From contig JAJYTS010000003.1 of the NCBI GenBank assembly GCA_021792935.1, forward strand, positions 1 through 61,674: DNA of 61,674 nt. Reading direction: 5' to 3'. Origin of the DNA: Bacillota bacterium (GTDB lineage Bacteria > Bacillota > Sulfobacillia > Sulfobacillales > Sulfobacillaceae). Shown here one piece after another: positions 7,799-16,425 of this stretch (position 1 is the first letter of the stretch; the number at the start of each line of letters is the position of its first letter). The notes below the pieces were generated by a model, which saw nothing but the letters and a program-made list of their open reading frames with translations, had not been told where the DNA came from and made no database searches. The translations under genes and the position numbers were made by a program.

Positions 7799-10339
7799 AT
7801 GCCCACTCAGTTATTGATTGATGGCCATAGCCTCCTCTTTCGTGCCTATCACGCCTTGCCACCCCTGACTAACAAATCCGGGGTTCCGACAGGGGCTATT
7901 CATGGATTTGTCAGCATGTTGTTTCGGGTGGTGGAGCAAGAGTCCCCCGATCGGCTGGTCGTGGTATTTGATGCGCCGCAGGCTACTTTTCGACACGAAC
8001 AATATAGCGCCTATAAGGCGCAGCGCGAAGAGACGCCCGAGGATTTTCGCTGCCAGCTTCCCTATCTACGGGACTTGCTAGGGTTGCTGGGAATTCCCGT
8101 GCTCTCAATTGGGGGATTTGAAGCAGACGACACGTTGGGGACCCTGGCCCGTACCGGGGAAACCCGCGGATATTCTTCCCTGATTGTGACCGGGGATCGC
8201 GACTTGTTGCAGTTGGTGGGTCCTCAGGTAATGGTGCTTTTGACGTCGCGGACGGGAATCTCTGACCTTGATCGGATGGATCGGGATGCGGTGAAAGCAA
8301 AAATGGGTGTTTGGCCGGAGCAGGTACCAGACTTAAAGGGACTTATGGGTGACAGTTCGGACAATATCCCTGGGGTAACCGGAATTGGACAGAAGTCGGC
8401 CCTGGCATTGCTAGAACAGTACCAAACCATTGAAAACCTCTTGGCCAACATGGATTCCCTGAGCAACCCGCGCTGGCAAAAGGCCATGCGCGGACAAGAG
8501 CAAGCGGCCCGCCGCTATCGCGACCTGGCGACTCTCGTTACCGAGGTTCCTTTGCGGTGGCCTGAGGCGGAGGAGCCGTTTGGCTGGAAGCGTTCCCCGG
8601 CTTTATGGGATTTGTTGAATGAATTGGAGCTAACGGCCGTTAAACGCCGCTTGGGGATGGAGGAAAGTCCCGGGAAAGGCGGGGATCCAGTAGAGGAGGA
8701 AAAGCCTTGGTGGCCGACGGTAAGCCTCGTGGCGGAGGAACACTTTGATTGGCTGAGCGGTCCATTTCTCGGGGTGTACCGGGCCGGAACGGACCTTTGG
8801 TTTTTCAATTCAGAATCGAATACCGCATTAAAGCGGCCTCTGGATAAAGCCTTGCCGGAGGGCGTGCGTTTGGCGGGGTGGGGCGTAAAGGATTTTTATA
8901 AGAGCGGATTTCCGCCCTTCGTCCATGATATTAAGCTTCAGGCGTATTTGTTAAACAGTGAGGCGCGTGATTATAGCCTGGAAGGTATAGTGCGGGCGCG
9001 CCATCTGTTCATGCCGCCTTTGGATTCGGGAGAGGCGGCGGCATGTGTGGCTGTTCTCGCGATGCACCAGCAAAATGAGTTGGAAGAAAAGCGCTTGGTG
9101 CCGCTGTATCAAGATGTCGAATTGCCCCTGGCCGGGGTGCTGGCCCGAATGGAAGCGGTCGGAGTGTTGGTGGATCGGGACCGCTTGGAAAGTCTAGGAC
9201 GTGAACTGACTCAATCTATTGGTGAGTTGGAAGCGGAAATCTATGGGCTGGCGGGCGAGCGATTCAACGTTAATTCGCCGCAGCAACTAGGGGAAATTCT
9301 CTTTGGCCGCCTGGGGCTTCCCGCCGCTAAACGGACTAAGACGGGATATTCGACGGATGCGGAGACATTGGAGGGGTTAAGACCTCTTCATCCCATTGTG
9401 GACCAAATTTTGCATTATCGGCAGGTGGTGAAACTTCATGGAACCTATGTGGAGGGGTTGTTGCCACTTATCCAGGATGACGGGCGCATTCATACCACCT
9501 TGCATCAAACCGTCGCCGCCACCGGACGGCTTTCTTCCAGCGACCCTAACTTGCAAAATATTCCGGTGCGGGAAAAGCTAGGCCGGCGGATTCGCGGCGT
9601 ATTTGTTCCCAGTCCCGGGCGCGTTTTTTTGACGGCGGATTATTCGCAAATTGAGCTGCGCATGCTGGCTCATCTCGCCGGTGACGCCAATCTCATTCAA
9701 GCGTTCGAGGATGGCGAGGACATCCATCGCCGCACCGCCTCGGAGATATTCAACATCCCCTGGCAAGAGGTGGATTCGACTTGGCGCAGCCGTGCCAAGG
9801 CGGTAAACTTCGGCATTATTTACGGCATTTCAGATTTTGGGCTGGCGCGTGATACCGGAGTGGGACGGGCGGAGGCTCGCGATTATATTGACCGCTATTA
9901 TCAGCGGTATCCGGCCTTAAAGCGATATTTCGAGGGGGTCGTGGAAGAGGCGCGCCGTCAGGGATTTGTCACCACCATTTTGGGCAGGCGGCGGCCTCTG
10001 GTGGACATTAACGCCCATAACCGCATGCGGCGGCAATATTCTGAGCGCATGGCGATGAATACCGTCATTCAGGGCAGCGCGGCTGATCTGATAAAGGTGG
10101 CCATGTTGCGCATTGATGAGGCGATGTCGCATGGACAATTGCAAAGCCAGATGATTCTTCAGGTGCACGATGAGTTGATTTGGGATGCTCTGCCGAACGA
10201 AGTGGAGGGACTGGCCCGCCTGGCAGAAATTCATATGACGGAGGCCATGCCATTATCCGTTCCGTTAGTGGTGGAATTTAAGCAAGGGGATAATTGGGAA
10301 GCCGTCACCCCTTGGGCATTGGGCGGTCCCCATGCCTGA
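7799..10339 (+). CDS. polA: DNA polymerase I
   Basis: An 846-residue repair and Okazaki-fragment polymerase. The N-terminal 290 residues form the 5'-3' exonuclease (DGHSLLFRAYHAL, GFEADDTLGTLA, GDRDLLQLV, GDSSDNIPG). The middle occupies the 3'-5' exonuclease position but lacks the catalytic acidic motifs (no DxE at its start), so proofreading is probably lost, as in Bacillus Pol I. The polymerase domain has motif A DYSQIELR, motif B with K and NFGIIYG, and motif C QVHDELI. The ATG at 7799 follows GAGGGAG by 11 bases. The stop overlaps the mutM start by 8 bp, indicating coupling of two repair genes. Confidence 0.97.
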   Translation: MPTQLLIDGHSLLFRAYHALPPLTNKSGVPTGAIHGFVSMLFRVVEQESPDRLVVVFDAPQATFRHEQYSAYKAQREETPEDFRCQLPYLRDLLGLLGIPVLSIGGFEADDTLGTLARTGETRGYSSLIVTGDRDLLQLVGPQVMVLLTSRTGISDLDRMDRDAVKAKMGVWPEQVPDLKGLMGDSSDNIPGVTGIGQKSALALLEQYQTIENLLANMDSLSNPRWQKAMRGQEQAARRYRDLATLVTEVPLRWPEAEEPFGWKRSPALWDLLNELELTAVKRRLGMEESPGKGGDPVEEEKPWWPTVSLVAEEHFDWLSGPFLGVYRAGTDLWFFNSESNTALKRPLDKALPEGVRLAGWGVKDFYKSGFPPFVHDIKLQAYLLNSEARDYSLEGIVRARHLFMPPLDSGEAAACVAVLAMHQQNELEEKRLVPLYQDVELPLAGVLARMEAVGVLVDRDRLESLGRELTQSIGELEAEIYGLAGERFNVNSPQQLGEILFGRLGLPAAKRTKTGYSTDAETLEGLRPLHPIVDQILHYRQVVKLHGTYVEGLLPLIQDDGRIHTTLHQTVAATGRLSSSDPNLQNIPVREKLGRRIRGVFVPSPGRVFLTADYSQIELRMLAHLAGDANLIQAFEDGEDIHRRTASEIFNIPWQEVDSTWRSRAKAVNFGIIYGISDFGLARDTGVGRAEARDYIDRYYQRYPALKRYFEGVVEEARRQGFVTTILGRRRPLVDINAHNRMRRQYSERMAMNTVIQGSAADLIKVAMLRIDEAMSHGQLQSQMILQVHDELIWDALPNEVEGLARLAEIHMTEAMPLSVPLVVEFKQGDNWEAVTPWALGGPHA

Positions 10340-11213
10340 ACTTCCTGAGGTGGAGACGATTCGGCGCTATCTAGACACTGTGCTCCCGGGCCGGCAAATT
10401 AATGATGTCAAGCGTTTGGACGCGCGCATGGTGAAGAGGTCGCAATTGTCCACGGCGGAAATGTGCCAGAAGATGACCGGTTTGACTATCCGGGCAGTAT
10501 CGCGGGAGGGTAAGTTTCTATTTTTGCGCTTTGGTTCTCACGATGCCTTGCTTCTACACTTAGGGATGAGTGGACGGCTCGTCACCACCTCACCGGACGA
10601 GCCCTATAGGCCGCATACGCACCTGGTGCTGGGCTTGCAGGATTTAGAGCTGCGCTTGGTAGATCCGCGCCGTTTCGGGCGGATTGCCTGGGTGGGCTTG
10701 GACGGGTCTAATCGTTTGAGTTTAGGAGTTGACCCGCTTTCCCGCCGCTTTGGCCAGGCCGCGTTAGGGGCAATAATGGCTGGACGGTCTTGCGCCATTA
10801 AAAGCGCCCTTTTAAATCAATCCTTAATCGCGGGACTGGGCAATATTTATGCGGATGAATCCTTGTTTTTGGCGGGTGTGCATCCACTGCGCCTGGCGGG
10901 TTCGCTCAGCGCCGAGGAGGTGGGGCGGTTGGCGCGGGCCATTCCCAAAGTCCTGCGTCTAGCCTTGCGGAACCGCGGCACATCGTTTTCTGATTATGTT
11001 GACGCGCTCGGCCATCCGGGTCAGAATCAACAATTTCTCAACGTTTATGGACGCGAAGGCTTGGATTGTCCTCGGTGTCACACCCCTATTTCCCGCCTGG
11101 TGATTGGAGGCCGGTCCAGTCATTTTTGCGGGCAATGTCAGCCCGAGGCGAATTCCAAAGGAGCGGCCGTCCATTTAAGTTTTGAAGGAGGAGCCTCACA
11201 TGCAAAAGTTTAG
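10332..11213 (+). CDS. mutM: Formamidopyrimidine-DNA glycosylase
   Basis: A 293-residue bifunctional glycosylase/AP lyase removing 8-oxoguanine and formamidopyrimidines. It begins M-PELPEVET, the family signature with the catalytic Pro and Glu, and has the conserved Lys in EGKFLF. The helix-two-turn-helix region QSLIAGLGNIYADE is present, and the C-terminal zinc finger reads CPRC...CGQC. After the finger there is a short extra tail of about 20 residues. It overlaps polA by 8 bp and the next small gene by 14 bp, so all three are likely translated from one message. Confidence 0.97.
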   Translation: MPELPEVETIRRYLDTVLPGRQINDVKRLDARMVKRSQLSTAEMCQKMTGLTIRAVSREGKFLFLRFGSHDALLLHLGMSGRLVTTSPDEPYRPHTHLVLGLQDLELRLVDPRRFGRIAWVGLDGSNRLSLGVDPLSRRFGQAALGAIMAGRSCAIKSALLNQSLIAGLGNIYADESLFLAGVHPLRLAGSLSAEEVGRLARAIPKVLRLALRNRGTSFSDYVDALGHPGQNQQFLNVYGREGLDCPRCHTPISRLVIGGRSSHFCGQCQPEANSKGAAVHLSFEGGASHAKV

Positions 11214-11391
11214 TCTCATCGTCGATTCAGAAAGCAAGGCACAGGAAGCTATTGACCTTATCTGGGAGCAGTGGGGTGTACGCGGGGAAATTGAATTAGT
11301 CCCCTTGGACGATCAATTGAGGCTTCACATCATCGCGGAACAGGATTTAAGCGCGCAGCAGCTTGACAAATTGCCTGGGAAACGGTCTTAA
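11200..11391 (+). CDS. Small conserved-looking protein of unknown function (63 aa)
   Basis: Not recognised. A 63-residue acidic cytosolic protein starting MQKFSLIVDSESKAQEA; no membrane segment, no Cys. The ATG at 11200 has a strong GGAGGAG seven bases upstream, inside the end of mutM, which it overlaps by 14 bp. The next gene starts immediately after its stop. The alternating hydrophobic pattern (FSLIV, IELVPL, LRLHII) suggests a small alpha/beta domain. The ribosome site and coupling make it a credible gene. Confidence 0.65.
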   Translation: MQKFSLIVDSESKAQEAIDLIWEQWGVRGEIELVPLDDQLRLHIIAEQDLSAQQLDKLPGKRS

Positions 11392-12675
11392 GTGCGAGGT
11401 CGTTGGTGGCCGTGGTTACTTTTGCTGCTGGCTTTGATACCCGCGCTCTTGATTAGCCCGCCTCGGGTTGCGGAAAACATTGCCTCCCCCAGGGAAAACG
11501 TGAGCGTGGCCATTTTTGGCAACCCAAACATGTTGGATCCGGCGCTGGCCTCCACTGGCAGTGATTGGACTATTGATTCCAATGTGTTTGAACCCTTGTT
11601 TCGTATCGCTGAATATGGGGGAATCGTGTCCAATTTGGTTCAACACTACTCCATATCGGGGAAGCAACTCACGCTTGAGATTAAGCCACTGCCGCTGGAC
11701 AACGGCCAACAACTGACCGCCTCGGTGGTGGCAGGGGCCTTGGCGCGGCCGTTGTGGCCTTCCGTGGGTTCTTCCCAAGCCCAATCTCTTTTGAACTCAG
11801 TAGTGGGCGTGCGCGCCGTGATCGCCGGAAAGGAACAGTACCTGTCTGGCATTGCCGTAACCGGCACCTCCACGCTGACTATTACGTTGACGCATGCTAT
11901 AGGGCGGGGATTCTTGAGAACGCTGGCCAATCCGGTGCTTTCTATCGTGCCTGTGGCCGACCAAGTTCGGGGTGGCTCCGATTGGCAATTTCTAAATCTT
12001 TATGGCACCGGCGGCTATCAGCTTTCCACCTGGCAGCCGGGAGGTGAGCTCACCTTCTTGAAAACTCATGGGCCAGGACCGGGTACCGTGGCGCTGGTCG
12101 TATACAAATCGTTTAAGAAAGCGGTGTTAAGTTTTCGCAATGGGGCAATTTCCGCCCTTCCCGTTAATCCCGCGCAGTTGACACAAGTTCCTGGTTCCTT
12201 GTTGAAACAGGTGCGAGCCCTGCCCATGCCCGGCAATCTCTTTTTGGTCTACCGCAGCCACGCGCCCAGGGTATCAGTCTATCCCCTGCTTTCCCCGCGT
12301 CGATGGGTGACGACAAGCTTTCGCGGCCGCGTCCCAGCCTTGGCTGGCGGTTGGCCCGGTCATATGCCAATGGGCAAGCCCATGACAGTTTATGTGAATC
12401 AAGATTTGCCGCAAGCGGTTCAGTTGGCGCAAACGCTGGCCAAGTTGGAGCCGAAGCGGGTGACGGTGCAAGAAGTGAATTTGTCCACCTTGACGTCATT
12501 GGCCAAAAATAATCAGATAGCCGCCTATATTGGCCAAGCCGATTTATTTAAATCAGGCACCATGATGCCGCTGGCGCCTATTCGTTCGTTATGGCTGGCC
12601 AGCCCGGTTTTCGCGCGAATGGGTGTTTACGCCAATGGGGCTTTGAAGTGGCATAGCCTGACCGTCAACAAATAG
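11392..12675 (+). CDS. Extracellular solute-binding-like protein (SBP_bac_5 type), orphan
   Basis: A 427-residue protein with an N-terminal hydrophobic segment (residues 5-22, WWPWLLLLLALIPALLI), so exported or membrane-anchored. The text NPNMLDPALASTGSDW followed by NVFEPLFRI is typical of family 5 peptide/nickel-binding proteins. It is shorter than the usual 500-600 residues and has no lipobox Cys after the hydrophobic segment. The GTG at 11392 directly follows the previous stop. No ABC permease or ATPase lies nearby, so a transport role is uncertain; it may serve envelope sensing or have lost its transporter. Confidence 0.65.
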   Translation: MRGRWWPWLLLLLALIPALLISPPRVAENIASPRENVSVAIFGNPNMLDPALASTGSDWTIDSNVFEPLFRIAEYGGIVSNLVQHYSISGKQLTLEIKPLPLDNGQQLTASVVAGALARPLWPSVGSSQAQSLLNSVVGVRAVIAGKEQYLSGIAVTGTSTLTITLTHAIGRGFLRTLANPVLSIVPVADQVRGGSDWQFLNLYGTGGYQLSTWQPGGELTFLKTHGPGPGTVALVVYKSFKKAVLSFRNGAISALPVNPAQLTQVPGSLLKQVRALPMPGNLFLVYRSHAPRVSVYPLLSPRRWVTTSFRGRVPALAGGWPGHMPMGKPMTVYVNQDLPQAVQLAQTLAKLEPKRVTVQEVNLSTLTSLAKNNQIAAYIGQADLFKSGTMMPLAPIRSLWLASPVFARMGVYANGALKWHSLTVNK

Positions 12676-12695
12676 TTTAGAAATGGAGGGTGCCG

Positions 12696-13295
12696 GTGCG
12701 ACTCATTGGGCTTACGGGCGGAATTGGGAGCGGAAAGAGTTCGGTGAGCCGTATCTTAGCGGAATTGGGAGCTTATGTGGTGGATGCTGACCAGATCGCC
12801 CATCAGTTGCAGGCGCGGGGGAGGCCTGTGTGGCGGGCCATTTGGGAGCAGTTTGGCTGGCCGGTATTAACAGCGGACGGATCGGTGGACCGAAAGAAGC
12901 TGGGGTATCATATTTTTTCCGATGGAAAAGCGCGAGAAAGTCTGAATCGTATTGTTCACCCTCCCGTGCAAAGTGAGATTAAACGGTTGGTGAAGGATGC
13001 TGAAAGTCAGGGGGGTTCCCTGGCCGTGTTAGATGTGCCTCTTCTTATTGAAGGCGGATTGTATCGCGTGGTGGATACGATTTGGGTCGTATATACGGAA
13101 CCGCGGCAGCAGATTGAGCGCATCTGCCTGCGTGACGGTGTAAGCCGGGAAACGGCGGAACGGCGGCTCCAGGCGCAAATGCCGCTTAAAGATAAAGTGG
13201 CGTTGGCGGATGTGGTGATAGATAATCGCGGAGATTTGGCGACTCTTGAGGAAGAGGTTCGAGGCCTATGGCAACGCGTCGCCGCCGACGGGTAG
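12696..13295 (+). CDS. coaE: Dephospho-CoA kinase
   Basis: A 199-residue kinase catalysing the last step of coenzyme A synthesis, phosphorylating the 3'-OH of dephospho-CoA. The Walker A is TGGIGSGKSS at residues 6-15, followed by VDADQIAHQL and the LDVPLLIEGGLY segment typical of CoaE. The GTG at 12696 is preferred over the GTG at 12690, since GGAGG (12685-12689) would abut the latter. It overlaps the lytic transglycosylase gene by 28 bp. Confidence 0.95.
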   Translation: MRLIGLTGGIGSGKSSVSRILAELGAYVVDADQIAHQLQARGRPVWRAIWEQFGWPVLTADGSVDRKKLGYHIFSDGKARESLNRIVHPPVQSEIKRLVKDAESQGGSLAVLDVPLLIEGGLYRVVDTIWVVYTEPRQQIERICLRDGVSRETAERRLQAQMPLKDKVALADVVIDNRGDLATLEEEVRGLWQRVAADG

Positions 13296-14020
13296 TGCGG
13301 TTTCGATTTGTGGCAGGGTTAGCTGTGCTGGCCCTTATAGCCGTACTCTACGGATATTGGGCCCCTTTTCCGTATCAGCCCACCATTATTGCGGCCGCTC
13401 ACAGGGAAAAGATCAGTCCCTATTTAGTGGCTGCCGTGATTCGCGTCGAGAGTCGGTTTCGGCCGGACGTGGTGAGTCCCCGCGGGGCGGTAGGGCTTAT
13501 GCAGTTGATGCCTTCCAGCGCCAACTGGATTGCCGCCAAGTCTCATTACCCCCAAAGCCTGGATTTGAATGACCCACGGGTAAGCATCCAACTAGGCACT
13601 TGGTACTTGCGATATCTATTGAGTGCCTATCGCGGCAATACTGTGTTAGCTTTAGCCGCATACAACGGGGGGCCGCAAACCGTAAATGGTTGGCTTCTCC
13701 ACGGGGTGCTGTCTTCTACTCAGACGGACTATCGCGATATTCCATACCCGGAAACGGCCCATTTTGTTCAGCGGGTAAAGCGGTTTGAAGCCGCCTACCA
13801 CTTGATGTATGCCTGGCTGGCCCCCGGCAAACACTTTGTTGTGGGGGTGGTCTCATTGGCAAAACTGATGTCCGAGGAGACTAAGATCAAGCTCGGCGAG
13901 CGACTCGGAGTCGCCGAAATCGTCCGTCAGGAAGGCTGGGGCGGCGTCCCCGCCCGGCAATGCGGCAACTTGGTTCGTGAAGCGGTTCGACTGGCGGAAG
14001 AGGAGCTCAGTCGAAGCTGA
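13268..14020 (+). CDS. Soluble lytic transglycosylase (SLT) with an in-frame C-terminal SspF-like SASP sequence
   Basis: A 250-residue frame. Residues 1-8 are Arg-rich and 13-31 form a membrane anchor. Residues 40-175 are an SLT domain: catalytic Glu61 in RVESRF, GLMQLMP (76-82) and AYNGG (131-135); this family cleaves peptidoglycan glycan strands. From about residue 197 the frame becomes an alpha/beta-type SASP: GERLGV, QEGWGGVPARQCGN and AVRLAEEEL, closely matching Bacillus SspF. A wall enzyme and a spore-DNA-binding protein should act in different compartments, so the tail is more likely translated from an internal start (separate entry), or it is a true fusion. A terminator follows. Confidence 0.85.
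   Translation: MATRRRRRVVRFRFVAGLAVLALIAVLYGYWAPFPYQPTIIAAAHREKISPYLVAAVIRVESRFRPDVVSPRGAVGLMQLMPSSANWIAAKSHYPQSLDLNDPRVSIQLGTWYLRYLLSAYRGNTVLALAAYNGGPQTVNGWLLHGVLSSTQTDYRDIPYPETAHFVQRVKRFEAAYHLMYAWLAPGKHFVVGVVSLAKLMSEETKIKLGERLGVAEIVRQEGWGGVPARQCGNLVREAVRLAEEELSRS
13856..14020 (+). CDS. SspF-like alpha/beta-type small acid-soluble spore protein nested in the SLT frame
   Basis: This is the 54-residue SASP reading that results if translation begins at the in-frame TTG 13856-13858, five bases after GGGGGTGG (13843-13850); the ATG at 13868 is an alternative. The product would be MAKLMSEETKIKL...EEELSRS, near the 59-61 residues of Bacillus SspF. Shared features are an N-terminal amphipathic helix, the EGWGG turn and the C-terminal helix R-x-x-R-LAEEEL. 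SASPs coat DNA in the dormant spore core and protect it from UV and heat. No stop separates it from the SLT domain. Whether it is made alone or fused is not decidable from sequence. Confidence 0.6.
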   Translation: MAKLMSEETKIKLGERLGVAEIVRQEGWGGVPARQCGNLVREAVRLAEEELSRS

Positions 14021-14028
14021 CCCCAAGG

Positions 14029-14056
14029 AAGCGGAGCTGATAAAGCTCCGCTTCTT
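14029..14056 (+). terminator. Rho-independent terminator after the SLT/SASP gene
   Basis: AAGCGGAGC-TGATAAA-GCTCCGCTT, a 9-bp perfect stem followed by CTT. It lies 9 bp after the stop codon and closes the polA-to-SLT run. Confidence 0.8.
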
Positions 14057-14137
14057 GACACTGGTTGACGTCATGGCGCTGCCGCTGACGATGACGCAGC
14101 TTCGATCGGACACGCTGAATCACTCTTTTCCGGCTGA

Positions 14138-15265
14138 TCACTCCCAGACGGGGAAATAAGTGACGCCTTCTAAAGGGGAGGATGCCGGATCGTAATAGGC
14201 GAGGCTGGGGTCGGGGATGGAACGTCCCGAAAGCGAGCCCGTCAGATGACGATCGGGGTCTAAGGCGATCCCCATTAAGGGAAACGTGGCGGTCAGGGCG
14301 ACACGAACTTCGGGCGCTTGATGCATGGGGCTCGGTGTCATCGCCTGGCTGCGGCGAATGTCGGCCCAGATGCTAGTCGCCGTGGCGAGCCCGCCTGCTC
14401 CCGGGCCCTGCACCCAAAAGTGGCCGGCACTGGTAATAATTCCAATGCCGTTTTGCGCACCCGTGACTTGTCCCAGAGCATGGTGGATCGGCACCACCGT
14501 AGGCTTGACCTGAGCCTCCAGTGAACCGTCAGCCAAGCGCTTGGCCGTGGCCACCAGGCGCAGCGTCATTCCATGGGCCTTGAGGCGCGATAGTATAGTG
14601 GCAGGCCAGTTGTCAATCCCCACAACGGGAAAGGTCTCGGGATGCATCCACTGGTCAAATGCCAAGTGGGCAAGCAGCACCAGTTTTCTGGCGCTGTCCC
14701 ACCCTTGGACATCGGCGTTGGGGTTGGCTTCCGCATATCCTTCAGCTTGGGCGTCCCTAATAGCCTCCTCAAGCGGGCGCCCGTCGCCCATGGCGCAAAG
14801 TAGATAGTTGGTGGTTCCGTTGAGAACGCCATAAACTTGCTGGACTGGGGCGGCGTTAAGCTGATAACGCAGACTGTCCAAAATGGGGATGCCCCCTCCC
14901 ACACCGGCTTCATATCCTAAAAACGCTTGATGAGAGAGGCAAATAGTGAGGAGTTCCCGCCCATGATAGGCCATAACCTCTTTGTTGGCGGTGACAACAG
15001 CTTTTCCATGGCGGAGCGCGTCACTAATCCAGGCGCGGGCCGGTTCGCATCCTCCCATCACTTCCACAACAATATCGATGGCGGGATCGTGAATAATTTC
15101 TTCCGGATCTTGCGTCAACGGAATAGACACCGCGCGCGTTTTTTTCGGGTCGCGCACCAGGGCGCGGGAAAAATGATAGTGAACTCCGTCAAAATTTTGA
15201 TTCAGGGCAAGCACGGCCTGTCCGACTGTGCCTAACCCCAACATCCCTATTTTTACTTCTCGCAT
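14138..15265 (-). CDS. hom: Homoserine dehydrogenase
   Basis: A 375-residue NAD(P)-dependent enzyme reducing aspartate semialdehyde to homoserine for Thr/Met synthesis. Seen: Rossmann GLGTVGQAV (residues 8-16), VVTANKEVMA, GYEAGVGGGIPI, GVLNGTTNY and the catalytic Lys stretch GWDSARKLVLLAHLAF. The part after the catalytic domain is only about 70 residues, shorter than the ACT domain of the roughly 430-residue Bacillus enzyme, so allosteric control by threonine may be reduced. I chose the ATG at 15263-15265, with AGGGG about 8 bases upstream; the frame extends to 15346. Confidence 0.94.
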   Translation of the reverse strand: MREVKIGMLGLGTVGQAVLALNQNFDGVHYHFSRALVRDPKKTRAVSIPLTQDPEEIIHDPAIDIVVEVMGGCEPARAWISDALRHGKAVVTANKEVMAYHGRELLTICLSHQAFLGYEAGVGGGIPILDSLRYQLNAAPVQQVYGVLNGTTNYLLCAMGDGRPLEEAIRDAQAEGYAEANPNADVQGWDSARKLVLLAHLAFDQWMHPETFPVVGIDNWPATILSRLKAHGMTLRLVATAKRLADGSLEAQVKPTVVPIHHALGQVTGAQNGIGIITSAGHFWVQGPGAGGLATATSIWADIRRSQAMTPSPMHQAPEVRVALTATFPLMGIALDPDRHLTGSLSGRSIPDPSLAYYDPASSPLEGVTYFPVWE

Positions 15266-15509
15266 TGTCTTCGCCCCTGTGCTCATGATGCCGTCGCAAT
15301 GTCCCCATTTTATGAAACCATTGTCACGGGGACAAGCTCGCGGCATTTAACTACGAAAAATGTTCCGCTTTGGCGATGGGGAGCGATCATAAGGGTCGCG
15401 CAAGAAGCGTGCCGCTAAAACTTGGGAGAGGCGCATGTTTGGCTGTATAAGCGGCAGCGCATTTTTGCAGTCTATCACCGACGAGTTTTGTACAGGGAGG
15501 TGTTGTGGG

Positions 15510-16373
15510 TTGCGCCGTTCATGGCCATTAGCGTTAGTCCTATTGAGTTTGGGGTTGTGCCCTGGGGTCGCTTTTGCCCGGGGTGTAGTGGCCGGGAGTC
15601 CCTCGGTGCATCTTTCCACGGGGGCTTTCGTGACCCGCGATGCGCCGGTTATTCTTACCACCGCGGGCAGCGATTCGCGCTTGCCCTATTTGCTGGGCAG
15701 CTCGCGCACCAATTATTTTCACGCCATTCCTTCCCAGGAAAAGAATATTGAATTGGTTGCCCGACGATTAAACGGCACACTTGTCGAGCCCGGTCAAGTA
15801 TTTTCCTATTATCGCCGCATCGGTCCCTATACGGCCGAAAATGGGTTTGGATGGGGCCGCATGTTTGTGGGGGATCGAATTGTGCCGTCCGTGGGCGGGG
15901 GTGTCTGCCAAGGGTCTAGTACTTTATACGCGGCCGTTTTGCGAACCGGGCTTCCCATTGTGGAACGACACCATCATGGTTTGACGGTGCCCTATTTGCC
16001 CCCCGGCGAAGACGCGACCGTGGCTTCCGATTATCTCGACTTTCGCTTTCTCGATAATCGAACCACCCCGGTGTTAATTACCGCCTCGACCAAGGACCGG
16101 CACCTCTCGGTGCAAGTTTGGGGCGCTTCTCCGGGGCCCCAAATAGTGGTCAAGCATGAGATTTTGCAGGAATACCCCTTTCGTACCGTGCAGCAGTTTA
16201 ACCCGCAGCTTAAACCGGGTGAAACCCGGGTGGCGGCACCGGGCCAGCCCGGGGTGAAGGTTAAAACCTGGTTGGAGATTAAGACACCGGAAGGGACAGA
16301 AACAAAGCCGCTTAGTATAGACACCTACCGGCCCAGTCCCCGTATCGTGGAATCCGGTACGCGTTTTCAATAA
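15510..16373 (+). CDS. VanW-family exported protein with C-terminal G5-like region
   Basis: A 287-residue exported protein. The TTG at 15510 is chosen because GGGAGGTG precedes it by 7 bases, giving a signal peptide LRRSWPLALVLLSLGLCPG...AFA. The central VanW domain shows NIELVARRLNGT, PGQVFSYYRRIGP, the Gly-rich GGGVCQGSSTLY and LDFRFLDN. The last 80 residues (EILQEYPFRTV...PGQPGVKVKTWLEI) resemble a G5 domain, which often binds wall sugars. VanW proteins occur near glycopeptide-resistance and sporulation genes; their chemistry is unknown. It stands as a single gene divergent from hom. Confidence 0.85.
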   Translation: MRRSWPLALVLLSLGLCPGVAFARGVVAGSPSVHLSTGAFVTRDAPVILTTAGSDSRLPYLLGSSRTNYFHAIPSQEKNIELVARRLNGTLVEPGQVFSYYRRIGPYTAENGFGWGRMFVGDRIVPSVGGGVCQGSSTLYAAVLRTGLPIVERHHHGLTVPYLPPGEDATVASDYLDFRFLDNRTTPVLITASTKDRHLSVQVWGASPGPQIVVKHEILQEYPFRTVQQFNPQLKPGETRVAAPGQPGVKVKTWLEIKTPEGTETKPLSIDTYRPSPRIVESGTRFQ

Positions 16374-16425
16374 GGGTGCATGAGGTCGTCCTCTCCAGAC
16401 ATAATGTGGTAGTCGGGAGGATGAC

